Assembly (NCBI RefSeq): GCF_009647605.1
Contig: NZ_WJIF01000007.1
Coordinates: 113,150 to 177,149 of the forward strand
From: Agromyces agglutinans
Lineage (GTDB): Bacteria > Actinomycetota > Actinomycetes > Actinomycetales > Microbacteriaceae
Reading direction: 5' to 3'
Length of the DNA: 64,000 nt
The position numbers and the translations under genes are program-made. Shown here piece after piece: positions 39,831 through 49,287 of the stretch (position 1 is its first letter; each line of letters opens with the position of its first letter). A model generated the notes under the pieces. It had not been told where the DNA came from and did no database searches. It worked only from the letters and a program-made list of their open reading frames with translations.

Positions 39831-41528
39831 ATGAGATTCAGACCACTGCTCCGCGGCGCATCGCTCGCCGCGGCCGCCGCGGTGATCGCCACGGGCGCCG
39901 CCGCGACACCCGCATTCGCCGCGCCTGCGGCACCGTCGAAGGCGACGGCGCCGAAGGCGGCGCCCGTGTCCGGACCCGCCGACATCAACGGCTACCGCTC
40001 CGTCGGGTACTTCATGGCCGACGGACCGATCACGCGCGGCGTCGACGTCGCCGACCTCGTCGCCACCGGGGCGATCGGCGACCTCACGCACCTGAACTAC
40101 GCGTTCGGCAACGTCACGAGCGAGCTCGTGTGCGACATCCTCGACGTGCCCGGCGAAGGTGACGCGCAGAACGACTTCCTCCGGCTCGTGCCGGCCGCCG
40201 ACTCGGTCGACGGCGTCGCCGACTCCCCCGACCAGGCGCTCGCGGGCAACTTCAACCAGCTCCGCAAGCTGAAGGCCCTCAGCCCCGACACGAAGATCCT
40301 CGTCTCGCTCGGCGGCTGGACCTGGTCCGACCACTTCTCCGAGGCGGCCGCCACGGCCGAGGGCCGCAGCGCGCTCGTCGAGAGCTGCATCGACCTCTAC
40401 CTGCGCGGCGACCTGCCCGAGATCGCCGGCAAGGGCGGCGACGGCGTCGCCGCCGGCATCTTCGACGGCATCGACATCGACTGGGAGTGGCCGGTCACCG
40501 GCGGCGAGACCGCGAACGCCCGGCCCGAAGACAAGGAGAACTTCCTGCTCCTCATGGAGGAGTTCCGCGCGGAGCTCGACGCCCTCGGTGCCGAGACCGG
40601 CGAGGAGTACCTGCTCACGGGCTTCGCTCCGGCCGGCGGATGGAACGCCGGCCAGGGCGGCTGGCTCGACCCGCGCCTGTTCGCCGTCGTCGACTTCCTG
40701 AACGTGCAGGGCTACGACTTCCACGGCGGCTGGGTGCCGAACACCACGGGCCACCAGGGCAACCTGCACCCCGACGGCACGCAGAACTGGGGCCTCGGCC
40801 TCGACGGCGCGATGGGCATGTACGTGAACGCGGGCGCCGACCCCTCGCAGCTGAACGCCGGCCTCGCGGCCTACGGACACGGCTGGCACGGCGTGACCGA
40901 CGGCTCCGCGGGCTGGAAGCCCGCCGCGGGCTACATCGGCACGAAGACGTACGCCGACCTGCGCAACGTCGGTACCGCGTACTTCGACGAGTCCATCGGC
41001 GCCTCGTGGCGCTACGACGGCGACCAGTGGTGGAGCTACGACGACCCGGCCTCGGTCAACGCGAAGGCCGAATGGCTCGCGACCACGGGCTACGGCGGCG
41101 CGATGTGGTGGGACCTCACGGGCGACTTCCGCAACGAGCTGGGCGGAACGCTCGGCGACACGCTGCGCGCCGCGACCCCCGGCCCCGGCGTCGACGGCTC
41201 GTGCGCGGCGCCGTGGTACTCGACCGGCGTCTACACGAAGGGCGACATCGTGTCGCACGAGGGCGTCGAGTACCGTGCGAAGTGGTGGACCCGCAACCAG
41301 GCGCCGGGCATCGAGCGCGGCCCGTGGCAGGCGATCGGCGACTGCGGTACCGCTCCCTCCGTCGAGCCGGTCGACTGCCCCGTCGAGTGGGATGCCACGG
41401 CGACCTACGCCGGCGGCGACCGCGTGAGCCGCGCGGGCGTCGTCTACACGGCCCAGTGGTGGACCAGGGGCGAACTCCCCGGCTCGGTCGCGTGGGGCTC
41501 GTGGGATCCGAGCGGGCTCTGCGTCTGA
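39831..41528 (+). CDS. Secreted GH18 chitinase with two chitin-binding modules
   Basis: 565-residue extracellular chitinase. Signal peptide MRFRPLLRGASLAAAAAVIATG with cleavage after AFA near residue 30. The GH18 barrel carries SLGGWTWS and the catalytic motif FDGIDIDWEW (acid Glu219), then MWWDLTGDF near its end. The C-terminus has two CBM5/12 modules, each with WYSTGVYTKGD / WDATATYAGGD and a KWWTR / QWWTR aromatic patch (about 470-515 and 520-565). It releases chito-oligosaccharides outside the cell. Transcribed alone and ended by a strong hairpin. An ATG at 39819 is an alternative start. Confidence 0.95.
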   Translation: MRFRPLLRGASLAAAAAVIATGAAATPAFAAPAAPSKATAPKAAPVSGPADINGYRSVGYFMADGPITRGVDVADLVATGAIGDLTHLNYAFGNVTSELVCDILDVPGEGDAQNDFLRLVPAADSVDGVADSPDQALAGNFNQLRKLKALSPDTKILVSLGGWTWSDHFSEAAATAEGRSALVESCIDLYLRGDLPEIAGKGGDGVAAGIFDGIDIDWEWPVTGGETANARPEDKENFLLLMEEFRAELDALGAETGEEYLLTGFAPAGGWNAGQGGWLDPRLFAVVDFLNVQGYDFHGGWVPNTTGHQGNLHPDGTQNWGLGLDGAMGMYVNAGADPSQLNAGLAAYGHGWHGVTDGSAGWKPAAGYIGTKTYADLRNVGTAYFDESIGASWRYDGDQWWSYDDPASVNAKAEWLATTGYGGAMWWDLTGDFRNELGGTLGDTLRAATPGPGVDGSCAAPWYSTGVYTKGDIVSHEGVEYRAKWWTRNQAPGIERGPWQAIGDCGTAPSVEPVDCPVEWDATATYAGGDRVSRAGVVYTAQWWTRGELPGSVAWGSWDPSGLCV

Positions 41529-41583
41529 GGCATCCGCTCGACCGCGCAGCGTGACCGCACGCTGACGGCGGATCCGATCACGG

Positions 41584-41616
41584 CGAACGGCCGGCTCCCG
41601 AGGGGCCGGCCGTTCG
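41584..41616. terminator. Bidirectional terminator between chitinase and methyltransferase
   Basis: CGAACGGCCGGC and its perfect complement around a 9-base loop; the 12-bp GC stem lies between converging genes. Confidence 0.75.
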
Positions 41617-42513
41617 TCAGTCCCGGTGCCGGGCGACCAGCTCGAGCGCGAGCGGGATCCACTGCTCGTCGGGCCATCCGTACATGCCCTCGCCGAGCGG
41701 CACCGCCGCCGGGAAGACGCGCCACGGCAGCCGGTAGTGCTCGTCGAGGTGCTCGACGACGAGGCCGCCCTCGCGCAGCGCACCGAAGATCTGCGCGAGC
41801 GGATGCGCCCACTCCCACGTGCGCGCGTGCTGGAGCACCGCGGAGGCGTCGGCGTAGTCGCTCGGATCGTCGAGCACGTCGGCCTCGGCACTGCGGTACG
41901 GGTACTTCACGACCGGCAGCGCGGCGGCGTCACCGTCGTGGCCGCGCGCGTCACCCTCGTCGTCGTGGTCTTCGTCGACATCGAACATCCACGCGGTCGG
42001 GTGCAGGTCGGCGAAGTACAGCCGCCCGCCCGGCTTCAGGAACCAGGCCACGAGGCGCGCCCACTCCGCGACGTCGGGCAGCCAGGTGATGGTGCCCCAC
42101 GTGACGAACACGAGGTCGAACGACTCGGGCTCGGGCAGCAGGCGCCGCGCGTCGTAGACGTTGCCCTCGATGAAGCGTGCCCGGTCGGCCACGCCGATCT
42201 CGGCCGCCATGCGACGCGCCTCCTCGACCGCGGGGGCCGAGAAGTCGAGGCCGACGACGGTCGCGCCGAGGTTCGCGAGCGAGAGCGAGTCGGAGCCGAA
42301 GTGGCACTGCAGGTGCAGCACGCGCACGCCGTCGAGCCCGTCGGGGAACAGCCGGGCGACACCCGCGGCGGCGATCGGGTCGAGCTGGCTGCCGCCCGCG
42401 CGAAGCGTCGCGCGATCGTACATCTCGGATGCCACGTGCACGGGCACCCGCTCGTCCCAGTTCGCCCGGTTGTCGTCGAGCCAGTCGCCGTCGCGGAGAT
42501 CGACATCGGTCAT
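41617..42513 (-). CDS. Class I SAM-dependent methyltransferase
   Basis: 298-residue methyltransferase. Motif I is VRVLHLQCHFGSDSLSLANLG with acidic VVGLDFS (motif II), then FDLVFVTWGTITWL and LKPGGRLYFADLHP. An acidic insert (DVDEDHDDEGDARGHDGD, near residue 180) is unusual. It lies 37 bases downstream of the UPF0182 gene on the same strand and may be cotranscribed. Substrate unknown. Confidence 0.88.
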   Translation of the reverse strand: MTDVDLRDGDWLDDNRANWDERVPVHVASEMYDRATLRAGGSQLDPIAAAGVARLFPDGLDGVRVLHLQCHFGSDSLSLANLGATVVGLDFSAPAVEEARRMAAEIGVADRARFIEGNVYDARRLLPEPESFDLVFVTWGTITWLPDVAEWARLVAWFLKPGGRLYFADLHPTAWMFDVDEDHDDEGDARGHDGDAAALPVVKYPYRSAEADVLDDPSDYADASAVLQHARTWEWAHPLAQIFGALREGGLVVEHLDEHYRLPWRVFPAAVPLGEGMYGWPDEQWIPLALELVARHRD

Positions 42514-42550
42514 CAGCGCCTCACCATCTGCAGGGGCATGGCCCCACGCA

Positions 42551-45514
42551 TCACTCCGCCTCGGGCGCGGGCGCCTCGGTGGCCGGGGTCTCCGTCGAGG
42601 CGCCGTCTTCGCCGGCGAGCACGATGAGCTCCGAGATGATCTCGGCCAGCTCGGCGTCGGCCTCGCCGTAGGCCGTCCAATCGCCCTCGGCGAGCGCCGC
42701 GCGCTTGTCGTCCATCGCCTGGCTCGCGCGGTTCAGCAGCTGCTGGAGCTCGGTGTCGGTGGCACCCTCGGTGCCTTCGCCGCCCTCGGTGCCGCCCTCT
42801 TCGGGCGTCGTCGGCTCGGTGCCGGGCTCGACCTCCTGGTCGCCCGCCGCCGCGCCCGAGTCGCCGCCGAACAGCACGTCGAGCGCCTGGTCGAGCGTGT
42901 CCTGGAACGCGATCTGGTCGCCGAACTGCACGAGCACCTTCTGCAGCAGCGGGTACGCCGTGCCGCCCGAGGACTGCACGTACACGGGCTGCACGTAGAG
43001 CAGGCCGCCGCCGACCGGGAGCGTCAGCAGGTTGCCGTTCGTCACGGTCGACTGGCCCTGCTGCAGGATGTTCAACTCTCGACCGACGGTCGGGTCGGAG
43101 TCGAACGTGTTCTGCACCTGGCCGGGGCCGGGCACGTTGTCGTCTTCGGGAAGCGCGAGCATGCGCAGCTTGCCGTAGCCCTCGGCGCGCTCGCCGTCGG
43201 CCGAACCGGCATCCGAATCGACGGCGAGGTAGCCGCGCAGCACGTTGCGGCTCTCTTCGCCGCTGGCCTGCGGAATGAACGTCGAGTAGAGCGAGTAGCT
43301 CGGAGCCTCCTGACCCGGCATCTGCATGGTCAGGTAGTACGGCGGCTGCAGCAGCGCGCTCGACTCGGCCGCGGTCGGGTCCTTGGGCGTGGTCCACGCG
43401 TCTTCGCGCGAGTAGAACGCGCCGGCCTGGTCGACGTGGTACTGGCCGAGCACCGCGCGCTGCACCTTGAACAGGTCGGCGGGGTAGCGCACGTGGCTCA
43501 TCAGGTCGCCCGACATCTCGGTCATCGACTTCAGCGTCGACGGGAAGATCTTCTGCCAGGTCTTGAGGATCGGGTCCTCCTCGTCCCACGCGTAGAGCGT
43601 GACCGAGCCGTCGTAGGCGTCGACGGTGGCCTTGACCGAGTTGCGGATGTAGTTGACCTCGTCGAACGCAAGCGTGGGCGTCGGCAGCTCGCTGTCGGCG
43701 ATGGCCTCGCTCATGCTGACCTTCTCGGAGTACGGGTACTGGTCGGTCAGCGTGTAGCCGTCGACGATCCAGACGATGCGCCCGTCGACGACCGACGGGT
43801 ACGTGTCGGAGTCGGTCGTCAGGTACGGCGCGACCTTCTTCACGCGTTCGATGGGGTCGCGGTCGTAGAGGATCTGCGACGACGTGCTCACCTGGTCGGA
43901 GAGGAAGATCTGCTCGGACTGGAACTTCAGGGCGTAGACGAGCTTCGTGAAGACGTTGTCGAGCTTGGGGCCCGCGTCGCCGTCGAACGTCGTCTTGGTC
44001 TGGTCGGCGCCGTCTTCACCGGCCGGGTAGTCGAGCTCGATCGGGCTGTCGCCCTCGGGCGCCCCGACGATCGAGTAGTCGGGCGAGGTCTCGCCGAAGT
44101 ACACGCGGGGTTCGAAGTCGCCGAGCACGCCCGACGACGGGATGCCGGACTGCAGGAACACCGGCTGGCCGTCGGCCGAGCGCTGGTTGCCCGCCGCCGC
44201 GACGAGCCCGTACCCGTGCGTGTACACGAGGTGCGAGTTGTACCAGGTGTTCGCGTCGCCGAGGCCGTCGAGGCGCACGTCGCGGATCGCGACGATCGTG
44301 TCCTGGCTGGCGCCGTCGATCTCGTACCGGTCGACGTCGAGGTCGCCCGGGAACTGGTAGTACTGCCGGAACTGCTGGAGCTGCCGGAACGCGGGGCTGA
44401 TGATCGCCGGGTCCATGAGCCGGATCGAGGCCGTCGTCTCGGCGTCGGCGCGCAGCGCCCCCGGCTCGGCGTCGGTCTTGGCCTCGTAGGGGATCTCCTC
44501 GATGTCGGCCACGCCGTACGCGTCGCGCGTGAGGTCGATGTTGCGCTGGATGTAGGGCTCCTCCAGCGCGAGCTCGCTCGGGTCGACCTGGAACCGCTGC
44601 ACGACCCACGGGTAGAGCGAGCCGATGATCAGGCTCGAGACGATGAGCAGCGCCGTGCCGACGAGCGGCAGGCGCCACCGGCCGATGACCGCGGTCACGA
44701 AGAACAGGATCGCCACGCCCGCGGCAACGGCGGCGAGGATGCCACGGCCGGGGATCACGGCGTTGACGCCGGTGTACGCGGCGCCGGTGATGAGGTCGCC
44801 CTGCTCGGTGACGGTCGCGTACTGGTCGAACCAGATGCTGACGGCCTGGAGCAGCAGGTAGATGCCGGCGGTCACCGCGATCTGCACGCGAGCGGACTTC
44901 GAGATGACGACCTCGCGGCCCGAGACGCGGATCGCGCCGTACAGGTAGTTGGTGGCCACGACGAGGATCGCCGCGAGCAGCACCACGGCCGACGCGAACC
45001 CGACCACCGAGCGGTAGAACGGCAGTTCGAACACGAAGAAGCCGATGTCGAACCCGAACTGCGGGTCGGTCTCGCCGAACGGCGTGCGGTTCAGCCACGT
45101 GAGCGTGAGCTCCCAGCGCGTGGAGACCGCGACGCCGGCGAAGATGCCGAGGATCGTGGGGATGCCGTACATCGCGAGCCGGCGCAGCGGCTCGAACACC
45201 TCTTGGTACCGGTCGAGCTGGCTGTTGAGCTTGGCGTAGACCGGGCGGGTGCGGTACGCGATCTGGATGGAGCCCCAGATCGGGAGGGCCATCGCGAGGA
45301 AGCCGATCACGAACAGCACCACGCGGGCGATCCACTCGGTCGTCAGCACGCCGAGGAAGCCGAGCTGGTCGTACCAGAGCACGTCGGCGTACAGCCCGGC
45401 GAAGACGAAGAATCCGATCACCAACAGGCCCAACACCCCGATCGTGATCGCGATCGGCGCACGGCGGCGCGAAGTCCTCGGTTCTTGCGTCTGTGCTGAC
45501 ACGCTCGGCCTCAT
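42551..45514 (-). CDS. UPF0182 family membrane protein
   Basis: 987-residue protein of family UPF0182 (COG1615), conserved across actinobacteria (compare Rv3193c). Seven or so membrane segments fill the first 330 residues (PIAITIGVLGLLVIGFFVF; WIARVVLFVIGFLAMALPI and so on), then a large extracytoplasmic domain with YNSHLVYTHGYGLVAA and LMSHVRYPADLFKVQR. The acidic, Thr/Glu-rich stretch near 890 (PTTPEEGGTEGGEG) is a linker to a helical tail. Function unknown. Its start follows the PDZ protease gene by 51 bases on the same strand. Confidence 0.93.
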   Translation of the reverse strand: MRPSVSAQTQEPRTSRRRAPIAITIGVLGLLVIGFFVFAGLYADVLWYDQLGFLGVLTTEWIARVVLFVIGFLAMALPIWGSIQIAYRTRPVYAKLNSQLDRYQEVFEPLRRLAMYGIPTILGIFAGVAVSTRWELTLTWLNRTPFGETDPQFGFDIGFFVFELPFYRSVVGFASAVVLLAAILVVATNYLYGAIRVSGREVVISKSARVQIAVTAGIYLLLQAVSIWFDQYATVTEQGDLITGAAYTGVNAVIPGRGILAAVAAGVAILFFVTAVIGRWRLPLVGTALLIVSSLIIGSLYPWVVQRFQVDPSELALEEPYIQRNIDLTRDAYGVADIEEIPYEAKTDAEPGALRADAETTASIRLMDPAIISPAFRQLQQFRQYYQFPGDLDVDRYEIDGASQDTIVAIRDVRLDGLGDANTWYNSHLVYTHGYGLVAAAGNQRSADGQPVFLQSGIPSSGVLGDFEPRVYFGETSPDYSIVGAPEGDSPIELDYPAGEDGADQTKTTFDGDAGPKLDNVFTKLVYALKFQSEQIFLSDQVSTSSQILYDRDPIERVKKVAPYLTTDSDTYPSVVDGRIVWIVDGYTLTDQYPYSEKVSMSEAIADSELPTPTLAFDEVNYIRNSVKATVDAYDGSVTLYAWDEEDPILKTWQKIFPSTLKSMTEMSGDLMSHVRYPADLFKVQRAVLGQYHVDQAGAFYSREDAWTTPKDPTAAESSALLQPPYYLTMQMPGQEAPSYSLYSTFIPQASGEESRNVLRGYLAVDSDAGSADGERAEGYGKLRMLALPEDDNVPGPGQVQNTFDSDPTVGRELNILQQGQSTVTNGNLLTLPVGGGLLYVQPVYVQSSGGTAYPLLQKVLVQFGDQIAFQDTLDQALDVLFGGDSGAAAGDQEVEPGTEPTTPEEGGTEGGEGTEGATDTELQQLLNRASQAMDDKRAALAEGDWTAYGEADAELAEIISELIVLAGEDGASTETPATEAPAPEAE

Positions 45515-45565
45515 GTTCGGTCGGGTTGGGATCGAGGATCCATCCTAGGCGGCGAAACCTTCGAA

Positions 45566-46717
45566 TCAGCTGGCGGGCGCCTCGCACGTCGCGAACTCCG
45601 AGACGTCGCCGCCCTCGCCCACGGTCTCGACGATGTCGCGAGCCTGGTCGAGCGTCTCCACCGAGAACACGTGCATGCCGTCGGGGACATGTCCGACGAC
45701 CTCGCCGCAGTTCGCCGCCGGCGAGAGGAACCAGTCGGCGCCCTGCTCCTCGGCGCCCCACAGCTTCTGCCGGACGCCGCCGATCGGGCCGACCTGGCCC
45801 GCCGAGTCGATGGTGCCCGTGCCCGCGAACACCTCGCCGCCCGTGAGCTCGCCCGGGGTGAGCTTGTCGACGATGCCCAGCGCGAACATCATGCCCGCGC
45901 TCGGGCCCCCGACCGAGTCGATCTGGATCTCGACGTCGATCGGGAACTCGTAGACCATGCGCACGCCGATGCCGAGCACCGTCGCGCCGTCGCGCTCGAC
46001 CGGGGTCGCCTCGGCCTCGACCTGCTCGCCGTCGCGCGTCAGCACGAGCTGCGCGGGCGTCGCGGTGCCGTGCTCGTCGATCGCGGTGCGCAGTTCGTCG
46101 ATGGAGTGCACCTCGGTGCCGTCGACGGACTCGATCACGTCGCCGTCCTCGATCACTCCGGCGGCCGGCGAGTCGTCGAGCACGCCCGCCACGGTCACTT
46201 CGCGCGGGAAGTCGTAGCCCAGCTCGACGAGGGCGGCGGCGATCGCGTCCTGCTGCGAGTCGACCATCGCCGCGGTGTTCTGCGCCTCGCGGTCCTCTTG
46301 GCTCACCCCGGGCGGGAAGATCTGCTCGACCGGCACCGCGGCCCGCGTGCGGTCGAACCACGCGCCGAGCACCTGGAGCCAGCCGGGCGTCGCCCCCGGC
46401 TTGCCCACGACGCTGACCGTGAGCAGGTTCAGCTCGCCGCCGGTCGGGAACGTCGGCTCGTCGGGGATCTCGATGAGCGGCACCTGCTCGCCGTCGTGCT
46501 CGGCCGTGCCGAGCGTGTCGTAGACGGGGCCCGGCTGCTCGATCACGTACGGCGAGGGCAGGAACGCGAAGACGAGCGCGATGCCGACGGCGATCGCGAC
46601 GGCGATCCACCCGGCTCGCGCGCGACGCGAGACCGGCGGCGTCGAGGCATCCACGCTCGCCATGGCGGGCGTCGCGGGACCGCGCACCGCCGTACCGGGC
46701 TCGTCGAACAGGCTCAT
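45566..46717 (-). CDS. Membrane PDZ / Lon-type serine protease
   Basis: 383-residue protease with one membrane segment (AGWIAVAIAVGIALVFAFL, about 35-53), a PDZ domain (SPAAGVIEDGDVIESVDGTEV, about 183-203) and a C-terminal S16 Lon catalytic domain. The catalytic pair is Ser273 (DSVGGPSAGMMFALG) and Lys318 (IGGVRQKLWGA). It resembles mycobacterial Rv3194c and firmicute SdpB/YlbL. AAGGAAG precedes the ATG at 46717. It probably degrades membrane or exported substrates. Upstream of UPF0182 on the same strand. Confidence 0.92.
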   Translation of the reverse strand: MSLFDEPGTAVRGPATPAMASVDASTPPVSRRARAGWIAVAIAVGIALVFAFLPSPYVIEQPGPVYDTLGTAEHDGEQVPLIEIPDEPTFPTGGELNLLTVSVVGKPGATPGWLQVLGAWFDRTRAAVPVEQIFPPGVSQEDREAQNTAAMVDSQQDAIAAALVELGYDFPREVTVAGVLDDSPAAGVIEDGDVIESVDGTEVHSIDELRTAIDEHGTATPAQLVLTRDGEQVEAEATPVERDGATVLGIGVRMVYEFPIDVEIQIDSVGGPSAGMMFALGIVDKLTPGELTGGEVFAGTGTIDSAGQVGPIGGVRQKLWGAEEQGADWFLSPAANCGEVVGHVPDGMHVFSVETLDQARDIVETVGEGGDVSEFATCEAPAS

Positions 46718-46882
46718 CGCTTCCTTCCGCACGCGCGAGCGGGCGTACTCGCGACCACCCCTGATCGGATGCCGGCGCTGTTCGCGGCGGGCGGACACCC
46801 GGATGCCCCAGCCTAGGCCATTTCCCAGACAGCACCCCATGGCACGGCGCTAGCGTTGAGTGAGGCGACTGGAGGTGCTGCG

Positions 46883-48268
46883 GTGGCAGACCACGATGAC
46901 GAGCTCGACGGCACGGGCAAGGGTCCTGAAGACGAGTTCCGCGACATGCTGCGCGAGCTGCTCTCCGGAGCGGGCGGCATCGATCCGTCGCAGCTGGCCG
47001 GCGCAGCCGGCCTCCCCAACGATCCCGCGAGCCTGCAGGCGATCTTCTCGCAGCTGCAGCAGGCGATGGCCGGCGCCGACGACGGCATCGACTGGTCGAT
47101 CGCGCTCCGCCAGGGCGAGCAGCGCGCCGCGGCCGAGCAGCGCCAGCTGACCGACGAGGAGCGGGGCCGGCTCGACCAGGCGTTCCAGGTGGCCTCGCTC
47201 TGGCTCGACGAGGCCGTCGACGTGTCGGCCCTGCCGACCGGGCCCGAGCTGCTCACGCGCCGCGCCTGGGTCGCCGCGACCATGCCCGTGTGGACCCAGT
47301 TCGCCGAGCCGGTCGCGCTCAGCATCGCCGACTCCCTCACGCGCGTGATGACCGAGCAGGCCCCCGAGGAGATGCGCGGCATGATCCAGGGCGCGAGCCG
47401 GATGCTCCGGGGCGTCGGCGGCACGCTCTTCGCGATGCAGCTCGGCCAGGTCGTCGGCGAGCTCGCGACGGAGGTCGTCTCGGGCGGCGACATCGGCATC
47501 CCCCTCATGGAGGACGGCCGCGCGGCGATCCTCCCCCAGAACGTCGCCGAGTTCGGCACCGACCTCGAGATCCCGTCCGACCAGGTCGAGCTCTACCTCG
47601 CGGTGCGCGAGCTCGCGCACGCGCGGCTGTTCCGCCACGCGCGCTGGCTGCGCCTGCACCTGATCACGGCGATCACGACGTTCGCGCGCGGGCTCGAGAT
47701 CGACACCGATCGGCTCGAGCGCCTCGCCGAGGGCTTCGACCCGACCGACACCGACGAGCTGCGCGCGGCCGTGGTCAGCGGCGAGCTCATCCGCCCGCGC
47801 AACGAGACCCAGCAGGCCGCCCTCACGCGCCTCGAGACGATGCTCGCGCTCGTCGAGGGCTGGGTCGACGTCGCGACGGCGGATGCCACGAGCCGCCTGC
47901 CGAAGGCGACGCAGGTGGCCGAGACGATCCGACGCCGCCGGGCTTCGGGCGGCCCCGCCGAGTCGGCGCTGTCGACGCTCGTGGGCCTCGAACTCCGACC
48001 CCGTCGGCTGCGCGAGGCGGCCGCCATGTGGCGCGCCGTCACCGAGTCGGTCGGTGTCGAGGCACGCGACGCGCTGTGGGCGCACCCCGACCTGCTGCCC
48101 ACCGCGGCCGACCTCGACGACCCCGCCGCGCTCGTCGCGCGCCTGACCGGCGCCGACACCACCGGCAGCGAGGCCGACGACGAGTTCGACCAGGCGCTCG
48201 AGCAACTCCTGCGCGGCGAGACCCCCGCAGCGCCGGGGGAAGACGGCGAGGACCCGCCCAAGGCCTGA
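46883..48268 (+). CDS. DUF2342 zinc-dependent metalloprotease-like protein
   Basis: 461-residue cytosolic protein of the DUF2342 / COG5282 family (compare Rv3195), annotated in databases as zinc-dependent metalloprotease. GTG 46883 is chosen for its GGAGG site 7 bases upstream. The core motif is LAVRELAHARLFRHARWLRLHL (about 230-251), with His residues but no canonical HExxH; METMLALVEGWVDVATADA carries another conserved Glu. The C-terminal tail is acidic. Actual peptidase activity is not evident from motifs. Divergent from the PDZ protease gene. Confidence 0.88.
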   Translation: MADHDDELDGTGKGPEDEFRDMLRELLSGAGGIDPSQLAGAAGLPNDPASLQAIFSQLQQAMAGADDGIDWSIALRQGEQRAAAEQRQLTDEERGRLDQAFQVASLWLDEAVDVSALPTGPELLTRRAWVAATMPVWTQFAEPVALSIADSLTRVMTEQAPEEMRGMIQGASRMLRGVGGTLFAMQLGQVVGELATEVVSGGDIGIPLMEDGRAAILPQNVAEFGTDLEIPSDQVELYLAVRELAHARLFRHARWLRLHLITAITTFARGLEIDTDRLERLAEGFDPTDTDELRAAVVSGELIRPRNETQQAALTRLETMLALVEGWVDVATADATSRLPKATQVAETIRRRRASGGPAESALSTLVGLELRPRRLREAAAMWRAVTESVGVEARDALWAHPDLLPTAADLDDPAALVARLTGADTTGSEADDEFDQALEQLLRGETPAAPGEDGEDPPKA

Positions 48269-48345
48269 GCCGCTCGCCGCGGCTGCACCCTCGGCCCTGT
48301 GGATTCCCGGCCCGCGGCAGCGGGCGCGTCGGGCATGCTCGGCGC

Positions 48346-49287
48346 ATGCCGCAGATCGATCCCCGCCTCGCCCTCGTCTGGCGCTCGCCCGACCGGCTCC
48401 AGCTCGGCGCACCGCAGGCACGCGCGGTCCTCGAGCGACCCTCGCCCGTCGAGCTCGACCTGGTGCGGCTGCTCCGTCGCGGCGTGAGCGTCGCGGCCCT
48501 CGAGGCCATCGCCGCGGGCCTCGACGCACCGGCCGCCACGGTCTCCGACCTGCTCGCGGCGCTGGCTCCCGCACTGCTCGTCGCCGCGGACGCGAGCCCG
48601 TCCGCGGCCGCCGCCCCGGATTCCGCCGAGGCGCCTGCCGCGCCCGCCGGGGAGGTGCTGGTCGTCGGCATGGGGGCCTGCGCCGCTGCCGTCCGCGTCG
48701 GCCTCGGCCTGCTCGGCCATCGCGCGATCGACGCGGCCGGCGACGACGACCCGTACACCGCCGCGCTCGAAGCGCTCGGCGACGACGTCCGGCTCGTGGT
48801 GCTGGTCGCCGAGCGCGTCGTCCGCCCGGCGCAGCACCTGCCGCTGCTGCGACGCGACCTGCCGCACGTGCCCGTCGTGTTCACCGAAACCGGAGCGGTG
48901 GTCGGTCCCCTCGTCGTGCCCGGCGAGACCGCGTGCCTGCGCTGCGTCGATCTCGCGAGGCGCGATGCGGATGCCGCGTGGCCGGCCATCGCGGCCCAAC
49001 TGGTCGACCAGCCCCCGGTGCCTCGCAGCGCGCGGCTGGAGTTCGACGCCGCCGTGACGGCGGTCCGACTCGTCGACGATCGGCGCTCGGCGCGCGGCGA
49101 GCGGCGATCCGATGGCGTGGCCTACCGACTGCCCGAAGACGGCGCGAGCGCCGAACGGCTCAGGTGCGAGCCGCACCCGGAGTGCGGGTGCCGAGCTCCC
49201 GGAGGAATCGCGACGGCTCCCGGTCTCCCCGCTGGCCGCCCGCTCGCCGCGCCCAGCTCAGCTCGAGTCGTCGCCGTGCCCGCGTGA
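48346..49287 (+). CDS. TOMM-type E1-like leader-binding/zinc protein
   Basis: 313-residue protein resembling the TOMM precursor-leader-binding (cyclodehydratase C domain / ThiF-like) family and standing where Rv3196 stands in mycobacteria. N-terminal winged-helix-like part (VELDLVRLLRRGVSVAALEAI), Rossmann-like VLVVGMGACAAAVRVGLGLLG near residue 105, then GETACLRCVDLARRDAD and CEPHPECGC, a likely four-Cys zinc site. No precursor peptide or YcaO gene is nearby, so it is an orphan. A CATGCT box ends 6 bases before the ATG. Its last 42 codons overlap the end of the convergent helicase gene. Confidence 0.78.
   Translation: MPQIDPRLALVWRSPDRLQLGAPQARAVLERPSPVELDLVRLLRRGVSVAALEAIAAGLDAPAATVSDLLAALAPALLVAADASPSAAAAPDSAEAPAAPAGEVLVVGMGACAAAVRVGLGLLGHRAIDAAGDDDPYTAALEALGDDVRLVVLVAERVVRPAQHLPLLRRDLPHVPVVFTETGAVVGPLVVPGETACLRCVDLARRDADAAWPAIAAQLVDQPPVPRSARLEFDAAVTAVRLVDDRRSARGERRSDGVAYRLPEDGASAERLRCEPHPECGCRAPGGIATAPGLPAGRPLAAPSSARVVAVPA

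Noticed and set aside
39768-41891. Minus-strand frame of 707 codons opposite the chitinase
   Set aside because: No recognisable domain and the chitinase on the plus strand has complete catalytic and binding motifs.
42161-45499. 1112-codon plus-strand frame opposite the UPF0182 gene
   Set aside because: A shadow frame caused by GC-rich third codon positions; low-complexity Arg/Val/Leu/Asp sequence without domains.
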